A DNA stretch of 64,000 bases, from NCBI RefSeq assembly GCF_030929615.1, contig NZ_JAVFVU010000006.1, positions 217,397 through 281,396 of the forward strand, read 5' to 3'. Made by a program: the position numbers and the translations under genes. Below the pieces are notes generated by a model. The model saw only the letters and a program-made list of their open reading frames with translations. It did not search any database and was not told where the DNA came from. Positions within the stretch are counted from its first letter, which is position 1; each line of letters starts with the position of its first letter. This stretch comes from Dyadobacter sp. LHD-138. GTDB lineage: Bacteria > Bacteroidota > Bacteroidia > Cytophagales > Spirosomataceae. Below are positions 27,224 through 37,035 of this stretch, piece after piece.

Positions 27224-29365
27224 ATGAAACCGGATTTCAAAAATATTCCCTTTCAGAAATCTAAAAATGCCGACGGAGAAAATAAATCCGGAAAAACATA
27301 TACAACGCAGGAAGGGATAAAGCTCAAATCTCTTTACACCAAAGAAGATTTACCGGAGGACAGCCATGTCAATTTCGGAGCCGGAACCGCGCCTTTTTTA
27401 CGGGGACCTTATGCCAGCATGTATCTTGATCGTCCATGGACCATCCGTCAGTATGCAGGTTTTTCAACGGCAGAAGATTCCAATGCCTTTTACCGCCGCA
27501 ATCTTGCCGGCGGACAAAAAGGGCTTTCCGTTGCTTTTGACCTGGCCACACACCGCGGATATGATTCTGATCACCCGCGTGTGGTCGGTGATGTAGGAAA
27601 AGCAGGTGTTGCCATAGATTCAGTAGAGGATATGAGAATACTTTTTGATCAGATTCCTTTGGACGAAATGTCAGTATCCATGACCATGAATGGTGCCGTG
27701 ATCCCCATTATGGCATTTTATATCGTTGCCGCAGAAGAACAAGGCGTTACCCCGGAAAAATTATCCGGCACGATCCAGAATGATATTTTGAAGGAATTCA
27801 TGGTGCGGAATACTTACATCTATCCGCCGGGGCCTTCGATGCGGATTGTCCGCGATATTTTTGCTTACGCGGCACAGTTCATGCCCAAGTTCAATTCGAT
27901 CAGCATCAGCGGCTATCACATGCACGAGGCAGGCGCTCCCGCACACATTGAGCTTGCATACACGCTGGCCGATGGATTGGAATATATTAAAACCGGTCTG
28001 GCGGCTGGCCTTGCCATTGATGACTTCGCGCCAAGGCTTTCCTTTTTCTGGGGCATTGGGATGAACCATTTTATGGAGATTGCCAAGCTCAGGGCGGGCA
28101 GGTTATTGTGGGCAAAAATCGTCAATCAGTTTAATCCAAAATCGGATAAATCGCTGGCACTACGCACACATTGTCAAACCAGCGGGTACAGTCTAACCGA
28201 ACAGGATCCTTACAACAACGTGGCCAGAACCTGCATTGAGGCCATGGCCGCTATTTTTGGGCATACACAGTCACTCCATACCAATTCACTGGACGAGGCC
28301 ATCGCGCTCCCGACAGACTTTTCAGCAAGAATAGCCCGGAATACGCAGCTTTTTTTACAATATGAGACCGATATCTGCAAAACCATAGATCCCTGGGGAG
28401 GCTCTTATTATGTTGAATATTTAACAAAGGAACTGACGGAAAAGGCCTGGGCACTGATAGAAGAGGTGGAGCAACTGGGAGGAATGACCAAAGCCATTGA
28501 AACAGGCTTGCCCAAACTCCGGATTGAAGAAGCAGCTGCCAAAAAACAGGCGCGGATTGATTCGGGAAGGGATGTGATCGTAGGTGTAAATAAATTCAAA
28601 ACCGATACAAAAGACACCATTGACATTCTTGAAATCGATAACAAGAGCGTACGTGAAACGCAGATTGCAAGATTGTATAAAATAAAATCAGAAAGAAATG
28701 AAGCCGAAACACAGGCAGCTTTGCAGGCCATAACCCGTGCATGCAACGAGGCTGGTGGAAAAGAAATGAACTCCAATTTGTTGGCTTTGGCTGTGGATGC
28801 TGCCCGTAAAAGAGCTACTTTAGGGGAAATTTCAGAAGCAATGGAAAAGGAATTCGGGCGTTACAAGGCGGTAATACGATCGGTATCCGGCATTTACAAA
28901 TCGGAAGTTTCCGATGATGAAAATTTTCGTCTGGCCAGAGAAATGTCTGATCAGTTTGCCGAAATGGAAGGCAGAAGGCCACGAATTCTGGTGGCGAAAA
29001 TGGGACAGGATGGGCATGACCGCGGTGCTAAAATCATTGCAACAAGCTTTGCCGATCTGGGATTTGACGTGGATATCGGCCCGTTGTTTCAGACGCCTGA
29101 GGAAGTGGCAAAAAACGCCGCGGAAAATGATGTGGATGTAGTCGGGACATCCAGCCTTGCCGCAGGACATAAAACGCTGGTTCCTCAACTTATTGATGCG
29201 TTAAAGAAAATAGGCAGAGAGGATATCATGGTCGTTGCCGGTGGTGTTATTCCTTCCCAGGATTATCAGTTTTTGTATGATGCAGGCGTGAAAGGGATTT
29301 TCGGACCGGGAACCATTATTTCAGTGGCTGCTCAGAAAATATTGAAGGAGTTGATGGAAGGTTAA
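27224..29365 (+). CDS. mutB: Methylmalonyl-CoA mutase large (alpha) subunit
   Basis: Starting at the ATG at 27224 ([10 protein letters not shown]) the protein is 713 residues, the normal length of the catalytic subunit. An upstream ATG in the same frame at 27086 would overlap mutA by over 100 bp and is rejected. The N-terminal barrel has [18 protein letters not shown] and the C-terminal Rossmann domain has the cobalamin-binding motif [10 protein letters not shown], with the [10 protein letters not shown] loop after it. The product isomerises (R)-methylmalonyl-CoA to succinyl-CoA using adenosylcobalamin. Its stop codon overlaps that of the convergent ketosynthase gene by 3 bp within TTAA. Confidence 0.97.
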   Translation: MKPDFKNIPFQKSKNADGENKSGKTYTTQEGIKLKSLYTKEDLPEDSHVNFGAGTAPFLRGPYASMYLDRPWTIRQYAGFSTAEDSNAFYRRNLAGGQKGLSVAFDLATHRGYDSDHPRVVGDVGKAGVAIDSVEDMRILFDQIPLDEMSVSMTMNGAVIPIMAFYIVAAEEQGVTPEKLSGTIQNDILKEFMVRNTYIYPPGPSMRIVRDIFAYAAQFMPKFNSISISGYHMHEAGAPAHIELAYTLADGLEYIKTGLAAGLAIDDFAPRLSFFWGIGMNHFMEIAKLRAGRLLWAKIVNQFNPKSDKSLALRTHCQTSGYSLTEQDPYNNVARTCIEAMAAIFGHTQSLHTNSLDEAIALPTDFSARIARNTQLFLQYETDICKTIDPWGGSYYVEYLTKELTEKAWALIEEVEQLGGMTKAIETGLPKLRIEEAAAKKQARIDSGRDVIVGVNKFKTDTKDTIDILEIDNKSVRETQIARLYKIKSERNEAETQAALQAITRACNEAGGKEMNSNLLALAVDAARKRATLGEISEAMEKEFGRYKAVIRSVSGIYKSEVSDDENFRLAREMSDQFAEMEGRRPRILVAKMGQDGHDRGAKIIATSFADLGFDVDIGPLFQTPEEVAKNAAENDVDVVGTSSLAAGHKTLVPQLIDALKKIGREDIMVVAGGVIPSQDYQFLYDAGVKGIFGPGTIISVAAQKILKELMEG

Positions 29366-30579
29366 TTCACCTTCCCCAAAACCAAAGAAGTACAATTTCC
29401 CCCAAAACCAAAGGAATTGGAAAGTACGTATTTCACAGAAATGTTATTTTGATACGACTGTACCGGGGCAGCTAAAAAGCCATCCATCTGTGTTTCAATG
29501 TGTAAACTGGGATAAATTTCCGAGTAATTGATGCTCAAAATACTGAATATCGCCTCAACCGCTCCCGAAGCACCCAGCGTATGCCCCGTATAGGATTTCG
29601 TTGAACTGAATGGCGGAACCTTACCAAATACCTTTGAAATACCCAGCAGCTCCACACGGTCGTTATTAGGCGTACCCGTTCCGTGTACGTTGATATAATC
29701 AATTTGATTCGGTGTAATCCCCGCAGACGTGATCGCATCCTTCATCGAAATCATTGCACCGACGGCCTCATCAGACATGGCAGACGGGTGATGCGCGTCG
29801 TTCGAATTCCCATAACCGGCTATCTCGGCATAAACCTTTTTATTGCCCACAATATCTTCCGATTCCAACACAAGATAGGCTGCTGCTTCACCTAAATTCA
29901 ACCCGTCCCGGTTTTCGTCGAAAGGTTTGCATGGCGATTCTGACAGTATTTTAAGCGCATTAAATCCATTCACCGTATACTTCGCCAGCGAATCGACACC
30001 CCCAACGATCACGCGTTTGGCACGCCCGGCCTTAATCAGCCTGGCACCCAGCATAATCGCATTCGCAGACGACGAACAGGCCGTGTTGATCGTGTCGGTA
30101 AAACCGTTGATATGATATTTTTCTGCTAGCATTAAGGTATGCGCCCCGCAGCCATAAGCTTCCAGATATTCAGAGCCGTCCGACCTGAGATTGGCGTCCT
30201 CATAGAGCTGGTCGGTTAAACACATCCCCCCAACGGTACTGGCAGAAATTAAGGCCGTGTCAAATGATGAAAGTTCTGTGGAAGTTAACCCGGCATCCTT
30301 AATAGCTTCTTCAAATGCCTTTACAGCCAACAGACAAGTGCGGGTATAACCCGGTTCACCATCCAGATTTAATTCCTGCTTTAAAACCTCATTACTGATT
30401 TTTATTTCTCCAAAGGGCAAAACGGAGGCATAATGCGACTCAAAATGCATCGCGTTATCAATGCCAGCCCGTCCGTTCACAAGACTCCTGTGATTCTCTT
30501 CTACATTTTTACCTAACGCAGAAATAACACCAATGCCTGTAACAAGCACCCTTAAAGGTCTTTCACGCTGTTTTTGCAT
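29362..30579 (-). CDS. Beta-ketoacyl-ACP synthase (KAS I/II type) of the pigment locus
   Basis: This 405-residue thiolase-fold ketosynthase has an intact Cys-His-His triad: Cys168 in NTACSSSAN, His299 in [10 protein letters not shown] and His333 in [12 protein letters not shown]. It condenses malonyl-ACP with an acyl primer, here most likely carried on the ACP encoded directly upstream, whose gene overlaps it by 17 bp. Because the triad is complete, it is a true condensing enzyme rather than a chain-length factor. It is the last gene of the minus-strand dar run and ends against mutB with overlapping stops. A housekeeping FabF is the alternative, but the operon context favours a pathway-specific enzyme. 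Confidence 0.9.
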   Translation of the reverse strand: MQKQRERPLRVLVTGIGVISALGKNVEENHRSLVNGRAGIDNAMHFESHYASVLPFGEIKISNEVLKQELNLDGEPGYTRTCLLAVKAFEEAIKDAGLTSTELSSFDTALISASTVGGMCLTDQLYEDANLRSDGSEYLEAYGCGAHTLMLAEKYHINGFTDTINTACSSSANAIMLGARLIKAGRAKRVIVGGVDSLAKYTVNGFNALKILSESPCKPFDENRDGLNLGEAAAYLVLESEDIVGNKKVYAEIAGYGNSNDAHHPSAMSDEAVGAMISMKDAITSAGITPNQIDYINVHGTGTPNNDRVELLGISKVFGKVPPFSSTKSYTGHTLGASGAVEAIFSILSINYSEIYPSLHIETQMDGFLAAPVQSYQNNISVKYVLSNSFGFGGNCTSLVLGKVN

Positions 30580-30829
30580 TGTTAATAATATAATCCGCCA
30601 TGTGGTTCACATCAACCAAGATCTTTCTTCCCTCGGCAGGATTTGTAATTTTAATTCCATACTCTCTTTCCAATAAAACCACCAGTTCCAACGAATCAAT
30701 TGAGTCTAACCCCAGATCGCCACCGAAAAGTGGTTCGTCATCCTTAATATCAGCGGGATTTATATCCAGCAAATTAAGATATTGTACTATTTGTTCCTTT
30801 AAAACTGGCTTTAAGCTATCAATTTCCAT
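30563..30829 (-). CDS. Acyl carrier protein of the pigment locus
   Basis: This 88-residue acidic four-helix protein has the phosphopantetheine attachment site GLDSIDSLEL with Ser43. The Ile after the Ser (DSI, not the DSL of AcpP) is frequent in pathway-specific carrier proteins. It overlaps the ketosynthase gene by 17 bp and starts 5 bp after the ABC permease stop. The locus carries its own Sfp-type transferase at 43366-43989, which would load the cofactor. It probably carries the beta-ketoacyl chains that DarB condenses. Confidence 0.92.
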   Translation of the reverse strand: MEIDSLKPVLKEQIVQYLNLLDINPADIKDDEPLFGGDLGLDSIDSLELVVLLEREYGIKITNPAEGRKILVDVNHMADYIINNAKTA

Positions 30830-30834
30830 TATGA

Positions 30835-32115
30835 TCAGATAATTTTCTCGATTCTAAGTTTAATGTATGTACAAAGTTGGCAAATCAAAATAAATACTCC
30901 CAAAAACAGCATAACCGCTTTAAGTTCATGCCAGCTGCCACCTTTCAGAAACAATATATAAAAACCTTCCAGACACCAGTGCAAAGGTGAAAAATTACTG
31001 GCAAACTGCATAAACTGGGGCATCACGAAAGTTGGAACCAAAATCCCGCCGATGGCTCCGAAAATAATAATAGAAATTGCCCCAAAACCATTTGCTTGTT
31101 CCTGCGTGTGGGCCATCGCCCCGATCAGTAAGGCATAACTCACGGCTGCCATACTACTCATAAAAACCACTGCCGCAAAGGCAGGAAAGTTGTCCGGAAT
31201 CGTTAATTCCGGCAAACCGATCTTTGGTAAAATATAAACACCAGCCGAAAAAGTAACAACAACCTGCAAAACAGCGACAACGACATACACGCTCATTTTA
31301 CTAAACATGACCAGCATAAAACTGGTAGGCATTGTTTTCAGCCTTAAAAAACTGCCATTGATCCGTTCCTTGACAATGTTGCTTCCCAAAGATACGACCA
31401 TAAAAAACATGGCAAATATCGTCCAGGCCGGTACGTTGTGCTGTGTGGAATTTGGTACGGCAACCGAATTGCTGTTACTGGCGACAACCTGATTAATTTT
31501 AACCCGGTTTGAAATCATTTTATCTTTTAATTTGTCGGAAGTCGCATCAAAATCCATGTCCGCATAAAGCCTTTCGATCATCATCGAATTTTCAATCACA
31601 CTCATGTAAGACTGCACGACACCCATCACCGACGCGCTGTAATTTTCCTGCAAAACCGGATCACGATAAAACGAAAGTGCCGGCATAGGCTTATTCTTCA
31701 AATTTGTCGAATCGTGTTCCAAGCCCAGATCGGTCATCATGATGTGACTTACTTCTCCCGCCTTGCTTTCCAACCCGTCCGAAAACCCGGAAGGTATGTA
31801 CAAAGCGATCATTTTCCCTTTCGCAAGCAACTCTTTTTTCAAATCACTTTCCGGCAAATTGTTGAGCGTATCGATTTTAAAAAGCCGGGATTCCTGCAAC
31901 AAGGCCAATAACTTATCTCCCTGCTGCCCTTTGTCATGATTAACGACCAGCATCGGAATCTCGTTTTCATTCACGATTTTATACGCACTGTCCTGAATGA
32001 TCGTAATGATAAAAACAAGTAACAGCGGCATCACAAACATCAGCGTCAGCCCTACTTTGTCGTTGACAAGCAGAAGAAACTCCTTACGAATGGACGAAAA
32101 AACCTTGAACATCAT
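30835..32115 (-). CDS. ABC-2 type transporter permease
   Basis: This 426-residue permease has one N-terminal helix (about 20-42), a long extracytoplasmic domain of about 180 residues, and then five C-terminal helices (about 215-420). This is the ABC-2/DrrB-YhgE-like layout used for export. The NatA-type ATPase gene ends 1 bp upstream of its start. Sitting between the carrier protein and BtrH-like genes, it most likely exports or flips a precursor or product of this pathway. The cargo is inferred from position only. Confidence 0.88.
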   Translation of the reverse strand: MMFKVFSSIRKEFLLLVNDKVGLTLMFVMPLLLVFIITIIQDSAYKIVNENEIPMLVVNHDKGQQGDKLLALLQESRLFKIDTLNNLPESDLKKELLAKGKMIALYIPSGFSDGLESKAGEVSHIMMTDLGLEHDSTNLKNKPMPALSFYRDPVLQENYSASVMGVVQSYMSVIENSMMIERLYADMDFDATSDKLKDKMISNRVKINQVVASNSNSVAVPNSTQHNVPAWTIFAMFFMVVSLGSNIVKERINGSFLRLKTMPTSFMLVMFSKMSVYVVVAVLQVVVTFSAGVYILPKIGLPELTIPDNFPAFAAVVFMSSMAAVSYALLIGAMAHTQEQANGFGAISIIIFGAIGGILVPTFVMPQFMQFASNFSPLHWCLEGFYILFLKGGSWHELKAVMLFLGVFILICQLCTYIKLRIEKII

Positions 32116-32116
32116 A

Positions 32117-32866
32117 CTAATCCCTGTACTCCTCTCCTGTCAGTTTAATAAATAACGACTGCAAACTTGACGAATCATGTTGCGCCATCAACGCCTGCAA
32201 TGCTCCCTGCACAATCACCCGGCCATGATCGATCAGTGCGATACGGTTACAAAACTCTTCCGCTTCCGACATATGGTGCGAGGTGTAAATAATGGTCGTA
32301 CCTGCCTTGTTCGTTTCCTGTAAATATTTGATAATCGCGTTTTTGCTCTGCACATCCACACCGACAGTCGGTTCATCCAGAAATAAAATCGATGGTTCAT
32401 GAATAAGTCCAATCGCCAGATTCACCCGCCTTTTCATCCCACCGGAAAAAGTCCCGACTTTTTTATCACCGGATTTTGAAAGGCCAAGTGCTTCCAACAA
32501 TTCATCGATGCGGGGAACAAGCTCCTTTCTGGACAAATTATACATGGCCCCAAAGTAATCCAGATTTTGCCTGGGCGTTAGTTCCTGGTAAAAGGCATAT
32601 TCCTGGGGCACAAACCCGACACGATTTCTTCGCAACGATTCCGATATTTTTTCACCCGCTATGTAGTAATTTACGTTTCCGGAAGTTGGTGGGATGATGC
32701 CACACAAAATCGAAATTAACGTAGTTTTCCCCGCACCATTCGGTCCGAGTAAGCCAAAAACATCGCCTTCCTTTATTTCTAGATTAACATCACGGAGACT
32801 ATCCTCCTGTGCAGATTTATATCTTTTGGTAATATTTTCAATCTCAATGGAAGTGCCGGTATACAT
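32117..32866 (-). CDS. ABC transporter ATP-binding protein
   Basis: This 249-residue ATPase has Walker A GPNGAGKT (41-48), signature SGGMKRR (141-147), Walker B LFLDEP (161-166) and the switch His in YTSHHMSEAE. The subfamily resembles drug/lipid exporters (DrrA, CcmA-like). It pairs with the ABC-2 permease encoded 1 bp downstream to form an export complex in the inner membrane. The first ATG gives full length. Confidence 0.95.
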   Translation of the reverse strand: MYTGTSIEIENITKRYKSAQEDSLRDVNLEIKEGDVFGLLGPNGAGKTTLISILCGIIPPTSGNVNYYIAGEKISESLRRNRVGFVPQEYAFYQELTPRQNLDYFGAMYNLSRKELVPRIDELLEALGLSKSGDKKVGTFSGGMKRRVNLAIGLIHEPSILFLDEPTVGVDVQSKNAIIKYLQETNKAGTTIIYTSHHMSEAEEFCNRIALIDHGRVIVQGALQALMAQHDSSSLQSLFIKLTGEEYRD

Positions 32867-32897
32867 GCGCAGGATGGATGAATGAGGAAATTGAATC

Positions 32898-33929
32898 TTA
32901 TTTTCCCAGATTCAATTTTGAAAGTTTCTGAAAAGCTTCCTTTTCCACAGACCTTATTTCCACAAGTCTGTCAGCGATATCCTCAAAGCTGCTTTGCTCG
33001 GTAAGCCTCCCTTTGTATACACCAGCCATCTTAATCGCGCTCGCTCTCCACATATCACCCGATTTTGTAAAATCTTCGGAGATACCGATCAACCGGTCAT
33101 CCTGTAAATAAGTGGCAGCTTGTTCCAAAAAAGCGGCATACAAAAAACGGAATCCACCACCGCCCGTACCAATTTCTTCCTGCATACGGACGATTTGTCC
33201 GAGATACAACCCAGCTTTTTTAATACCCAGTTTATCCCGCCATTTTCTGATATGATTTGCCGTATGACGAATGCCATCCACACCTGCGAAACTTCCGGGA
33301 ATATGCAGCATATCACGGACATTTCTGCGAATACCCTTTACAATGCCTTTCCTGATCATGTCGTCCGTCACAACCCCAACTTTTTCGGGATAATAAATAT
33401 GACCTTTCGGCGCAAAAGTGCCTTTCGCAAAACGTACCTTACTCAAATCTTCAGCACTCAGGAAAGTCACATCTTCCATCGTCGGATCACTCAGCAGATA
33501 TCTGCTTTCTTCCTTTCCATAAACGATAATGTTATGGGCATTAAAATGGAACCGGTACTCCTTTGGAAAATAAGTGAGATGGAACACGCCAACCTGACAA
33601 CCGACAGGCACGTGCTCACGTATTTTTTTATCTAAAAAATCCTGAGCAGATTCAGGACTACCAAACCGCTTGCTTTTAACCTCAACACCCAGCGACTTAC
33701 AGGTTCTCTTGAAAATAGCGCCCGGCATGGTTCTGAAAGAAATAGCGGGACCATTGTTCACGGTAAGAAACGGAATTTGTATATAAAACAGACCCGAACC
33801 CATACCAAAGGCAAGCGGTTCGGTCATAAAATCAAGACCGTTATGACGCAGCAACGCCGTAGTCACGCCGTTTTCACAGTGTGCCGTCTGAACGTGATGA
33901 AATTCTTCTATCTGACTATCGTATGGCAA
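32898..33929 (-). CDS. BtrH-like acyltransferase domain protein
   Basis: This 343-residue protein starts with a BtrH N-terminal domain: HHVQTAHCENGVTTALLRHN places the likely nucleophile Cys18 after a His, and further conserved stretches include GSGLFYIQIPF and HFNAHNIIVYG. The C-terminal part (about 180-343) matches the DUF4872-type helical domain. In butirosin biosynthesis BtrH moves an acyl group from a carrier protein to an acceptor. In this locus, next to a dedicated ACP, a role in ACP-dependent acyl transfer is reasonable but unproven. The next gene upstream ends 4 bp before its start. Confidence 0.82.
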   Translation of the reverse strand: MPYDSQIEEFHHVQTAHCENGVTTALLRHNGLDFMTEPLAFGMGSGLFYIQIPFLTVNNGPAISFRTMPGAIFKRTCKSLGVEVKSKRFGSPESAQDFLDKKIREHVPVGCQVGVFHLTYFPKEYRFHFNAHNIIVYGKEESRYLLSDPTMEDVTFLSAEDLSKVRFAKGTFAPKGHIYYPEKVGVVTDDMIRKGIVKGIRRNVRDMLHIPGSFAGVDGIRHTANHIRKWRDKLGIKKAGLYLGQIVRMQEEIGTGGGGFRFLYAAFLEQAATYLQDDRLIGISEDFTKSGDMWRASAIKMAGVYKGRLTEQSSFEDIADRLVEIRSVEKEAFQKLSKLNLGK

Positions 33930-33933
33930 TGGC

Positions 33934-34332
33934 TTAACCTTTAAAATTTTTCAATTCATCCAATGTAATGTCGAAAGCTGCCGCATATTTGCTCAGTTTC
34001 CTGTCACTTAATCCTTTAAAAACGGAAGGTTTAAAATGTCTTTTCACGAAGAACCCAAGAAAACCCGTATATCCTGAAAGCAAGGGAATATCCATCAAAC
34101 GCAGCTCCATGAAGTAGTAAACGGGACTTTTTTCTCCATTGATCACGGCTTGTCTGGCCTCTTCAATTCTTCCGTTGACTTCCACCCAGGCGTTATCCAG
34201 CGCATCCTTTTTCACATCCCAACCGCGGCTTAATGCCGTTTCGTACTTTCCGTCCTTGTTTTTGACGTAGCAAACTTCTCTCGTGAAATTATCCAGTGCG
34301 CCGGGGTCCTGCGGCAGGTCTTCCTTTTTCAT
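33934..34332 (-). CDS. Small conserved protein of the pigment locus, function unknown
   Basis: This 132-residue protein has no signal peptide and no transmembrane helix, though SGYTGFLGFFVKRHFKP (about 91-107) is amphipathic. Distinctive residues are in SPVYYFMELRLMDIPLLSG and in the C-terminal FKGLSDRKLSKYAAAFDI. It is packed tightly between the BtrH-like gene (4 bp) and darB (35 bp), so it is very likely part of the pathway. I do not recognise a characterised family. Confidence 0.8.
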   Translation of the reverse strand: MKKEDLPQDPGALDNFTREVCYVKNKDGKYETALSRGWDVKKDALDNAWVEVNGRIEEARQAVINGEKSPVYYFMELRLMDIPLLSGYTGFLGFFVKRHFKPSVFKGLSDRKLSKYAAAFDITLDELKNFKG

Positions 34333-34367
34333 CGTGATCTGATGTTATATTTCTGAATTCAGACAGG

Positions 34368-35510
34368 TCAACAAACCGTCAACAGACAAAACATGTAAGA
34401 GAACCGGGAACTCTCAGGCACTGCCAGCAGTATCTTTTCTCCTTTTTTTAGTTTACCGCTGTTAAAAACTTCCTCCAAAATCATATAGATCGATGCGGCA
34501 CCAACATTTCCCTTATCGGCCAGGTTGGTAAACCATTTCTCTTTTGGAATAGGAATTCCGTTTTCGGTAAAGAAGTCGTCAATTTTTTTCTCGAAAAAGT
34601 AGCTCGACAAATGCGGCAGAAAGTACTGCACGTCACTCATACTGACACCTTTTTCAATCAATATATTTTTCAGTTTCGTAAAGCCAAGTTTGACAATTTT
34701 CTCGCCAAGCAGTTTCACATCCTGCTTAATACTCAATATGGATTTATCGATAACTTCCTCTTGCGTAAAATCTTTGTAACTTTTAACAGATCCGTCGGCC
34801 TCCTTATCAGCGCCCATGTACATACAGGCTTCCTCTTCATTGGCATACGAACACCCTTCGATCCATTCAATTTTCAATGAAAGTGCATCCGGATTCGGCT
34901 GTCCTTCCACCAAAAATGCACCGGCACCATCCGACAGCATCCAGCGAAGAAAATCTTTCTCAAAAGCCAGATATGGATTTTGCTCCAATTTAACCAGCTG
35001 CTGCACTTCATCTTCAAACTGGTCTGCACGTAAAACCGGCGATAACCGCTCAGAAGCACAGGAAACAGCCATTTTCTTTTCTCCCAGCTTCACCGACATA
35101 TAGGCATATTTCAAGGCATGCATCCCGGCACAACAAACACCTGACGGAGAAACCACTTCCACAGAATCCGTTTCGGGCAACCAGCCATGCACCATCACAC
35201 CATGCGAAGGCATCAGCTGATCCGGGCTTGATGTGGCACAACTAAGCAAATCTATTTTACCTAATTCCTCAGGTGATTTTTCAAACAATCCCCTTACTGC
35301 CAAAGCGGCCATTTCAGCGTTGGTATGCGTTGCTGTTCCCTCTTTCGTCAATGCGTAATACCGGCTTTTTATTCCATTATTTCTAAGAACGATTGCCTTC
35401 GATTTTGACGGTTTCCCGTTTATATACCCCAAATATTGCTCCATCTCATCATTTGAAACAGCCTCATTGGGTAAAAACTTTGAAATTCTCGTAATATATG
35501 CTTCTGACAT
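34368..35510 (-). CDS. darB: Beta-ketoacyl-ACP synthase III, DarB-like (dialkylresorcinol-forming)
   Basis: With the ATG at 35510 the protein is 380 residues. It is a FabH-fold ketosynthase with Cys127 (GVCCAGMH), His300 (FLPHLSSYF) and Asn335 (DKGNVGAAS). DarB enzymes condense two beta-ketoacyl units and cyclise them to a cyclohexanedione, which DarA aromatises to a dialkylresorcinol. The darA stop and darB start overlap as TAATG, so translation is coupled. An upstream in-frame ATG at 35534 would overlap darA further and is disfavoured. The call rests on fold, triad and the darA partner. Confidence 0.85.
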   Translation of the reverse strand: MSEAYITRISKFLPNEAVSNDEMEQYLGYINGKPSKSKAIVLRNNGIKSRYYALTKEGTATHTNAEMAALAVRGLFEKSPEELGKIDLLSCATSSPDQLMPSHGVMVHGWLPETDSVEVVSPSGVCCAGMHALKYAYMSVKLGEKKMAVSCASERLSPVLRADQFEDEVQQLVKLEQNPYLAFEKDFLRWMLSDGAGAFLVEGQPNPDALSLKIEWIEGCSYANEEEACMYMGADKEADGSVKSYKDFTQEEVIDKSILSIKQDVKLLGEKIVKLGFTKLKNILIEKGVSMSDVQYFLPHLSSYFFEKKIDDFFTENGIPIPKEKWFTNLADKGNVGAASIYMILEEVFNSGKLKKGEKILLAVPESSRFSYMFCLLTVC

Positions 35511-36421
35511 TATGCTTTGGTTTCTAAACCACAAAAATATTCTTTTTTCTTCTTAATTGAATCAGACGTAAAAGGCACAATCAGTAAATTGTACACCAAC
35601 AACAATACCGGGGCAACCATAAAAAGAGCAATCAGCAAATAATATTTGAAGAAAGTAACAAATCTTTTGCGTTTGGCTGGCGTAGTCCCCCTTTTTTTGA
35701 TCAAACCCGCCCAGATTCTGAAAATCTTTTTCGCGCGTTCCTCTATGAACAAGATGTCGGTTGGAATTGCAATCAGGCCAAGTCCTAAAATTTTGTCCTG
35801 TAAACCTGCATAATCAGCGTTATGCAACGCGTCATTTACAATGGATCCAAATCTCGACGCGCCCGCAATATCTTCCTGACTAACGCCGGGTAATGGCAGA
35901 AAGCCCCATTTTCGTTCCTTTTTTCCCGTGAGCATCCAGTGCAGGATCGTCACCGCACTCAGCAGATTCGACGTGCGATCCATCAACGGAATATTCGCGA
36001 CCAGCTTTGCACCTGCCTTGTTAATGTACGCTTTTATACTCTCCTGTGCATTCAGCCACATGTTTCTACCCGCTATGATCGTCACAACCGGTTTTCCTTT
36101 AATCACTTGCTGGAATGCCGTATTTTGAAAAAGCGACGTAATTGGAAGCGACGGAGACAAAAACCAGGGCTGATAACCCATCACAACCAAGTCATGATCC
36201 TCTGATTCAAACCGAAATGCATGCAAATCGATCGCTTCTTCAACCACGCACTCGGGCATCGCATCAAAAAAAGCATCACTCGTCCATGGAAAAGGAAAAG
36301 GTTTTGCCGGCTTCAAATATATTCTCTCGATCGAAACCGCATTAAAAGGCGTCAGAAAATGATTAATAACTTCATCCAGCTGCCCCGACTGCGAGTAACT
36401 AACCACAAGGATCTTTTTCAA
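35510..36421 (-). CDS. darA: DarA, dialkylresorcinol-forming partner (flavodoxin-like, aromatase)
   Basis: This 303-residue protein opens with the flavodoxin-like KKILVVSYSQSGQLDEV, where the SQSGQ loop would bind the flavin phosphate. A second conserved patch is VVMGYQPWFLSPSLPI. Two helices near the C-terminus (about 255-285) suggest membrane association. DarA works with DarB, whose start codon overlaps its stop, in making dialkylresorcinols, the lipid half of flexirubin-type pigments. The published role is aromatisation of the DarB product. The alternative name in databases is dialkylresorcinol condensing enzyme. Confidence 0.82.
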   Translation of the reverse strand: MKKILVVSYSQSGQLDEVINHFLTPFNAVSIERIYLKPAKPFPFPWTSDAFFDAMPECVVEEAIDLHAFRFESEDHDLVVMGYQPWFLSPSLPITSLFQNTAFQQVIKGKPVVTIIAGRNMWLNAQESIKAYINKAGAKLVANIPLMDRTSNLLSAVTILHWMLTGKKERKWGFLPLPGVSQEDIAGASRFGSIVNDALHNADYAGLQDKILGLGLIAIPTDILFIEERAKKIFRIWAGLIKKRGTTPAKRKRFVTFFKYYLLIALFMVAPVLLLVYNLLIVPFTSDSIKKKKEYFCGLETKA

Positions 36422-36493
36422 ATTCTATTAAACATGTAAAGGAACGATGAAATTTCACCATTCAGTTAGGGTTAAGTTTGCTTTAATAACTTT

Positions 36494-37000
36494 TTAATGA
36501 AAGTCTGATTCTTTTAAAACTTTGGAATCTTTTGCGTAAGCAGCGACTACCGTTTTTAAGTTAGTATTAAATTTAGCAAATCCGTTGATAACTGCCGACT
36601 TATCTTCTTCCAGATTTTTGTTGTAGTGCAGTACCCCCGGTGCATGTTCCTGAATTGACAATCTCAAAAACCTGTATTCAGCATTGGAAGGGTTCTTTTT
36701 TATCTCTTCTTCCAGTAAATGTGCTCCTTTTTTAAACGTTTTCACCTTAGCACCCGCCCCTTTTATAAAACCCGCTTTTTTCATGTAAAGCGCGCCCTGA
36801 TAGGCCAAAACCAGCGACGACGTTTTTTCCTGATCAAGCATTGAAATCATGCCGTCAATACGCTCCTGCGAAGTGCTCGAAAACACTTTATAAAACTCTC
36901 CCTTATCAACCTCCCGCGTGACGTTTGCAGGAAGGAAAAACACCAGGATAAAACTAAAAAAAACATTTACGCCCATAATACGAATACTTAACCTACACAT
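36494..37000 (-). CDS. Exported protein of unknown function in the pigment locus
   Basis: The 168 residues begin with a hydrophobic signal segment (about 9-27). Alpha-helical sequence follows, including SLVLAYQGALYMKKAGF and NPSNAEYRFLRLSI, which looks TPR-like. The start may be the internal ATG at 36976 (MGVNVFFSF), which gives a cleaner signal peptide. It lies between the methyltransferase (36 bp upstream) and darA (72 bp downstream) on the same strand. No named family was recognised; a periplasmic scaffold for pigment assembly is one possibility. Confidence 0.75.
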   Translation of the reverse strand: MCRLSIRIMGVNVFFSFILVFFLPANVTREVDKGEFYKVFSSTSQERIDGMISMLDQEKTSSLVLAYQGALYMKKAGFIKGAGAKVKTFKKGAHLLEEEIKKNPSNAEYRFLRLSIQEHAPGVLHYNKNLEEDKSAVINGFAKFNTNLKTVVAAYAKDSKVLKESDFH

Positions 37001-37035
37001 CAGAAGATGAGCCTGATTAAGTCAAACTCCCTGAA

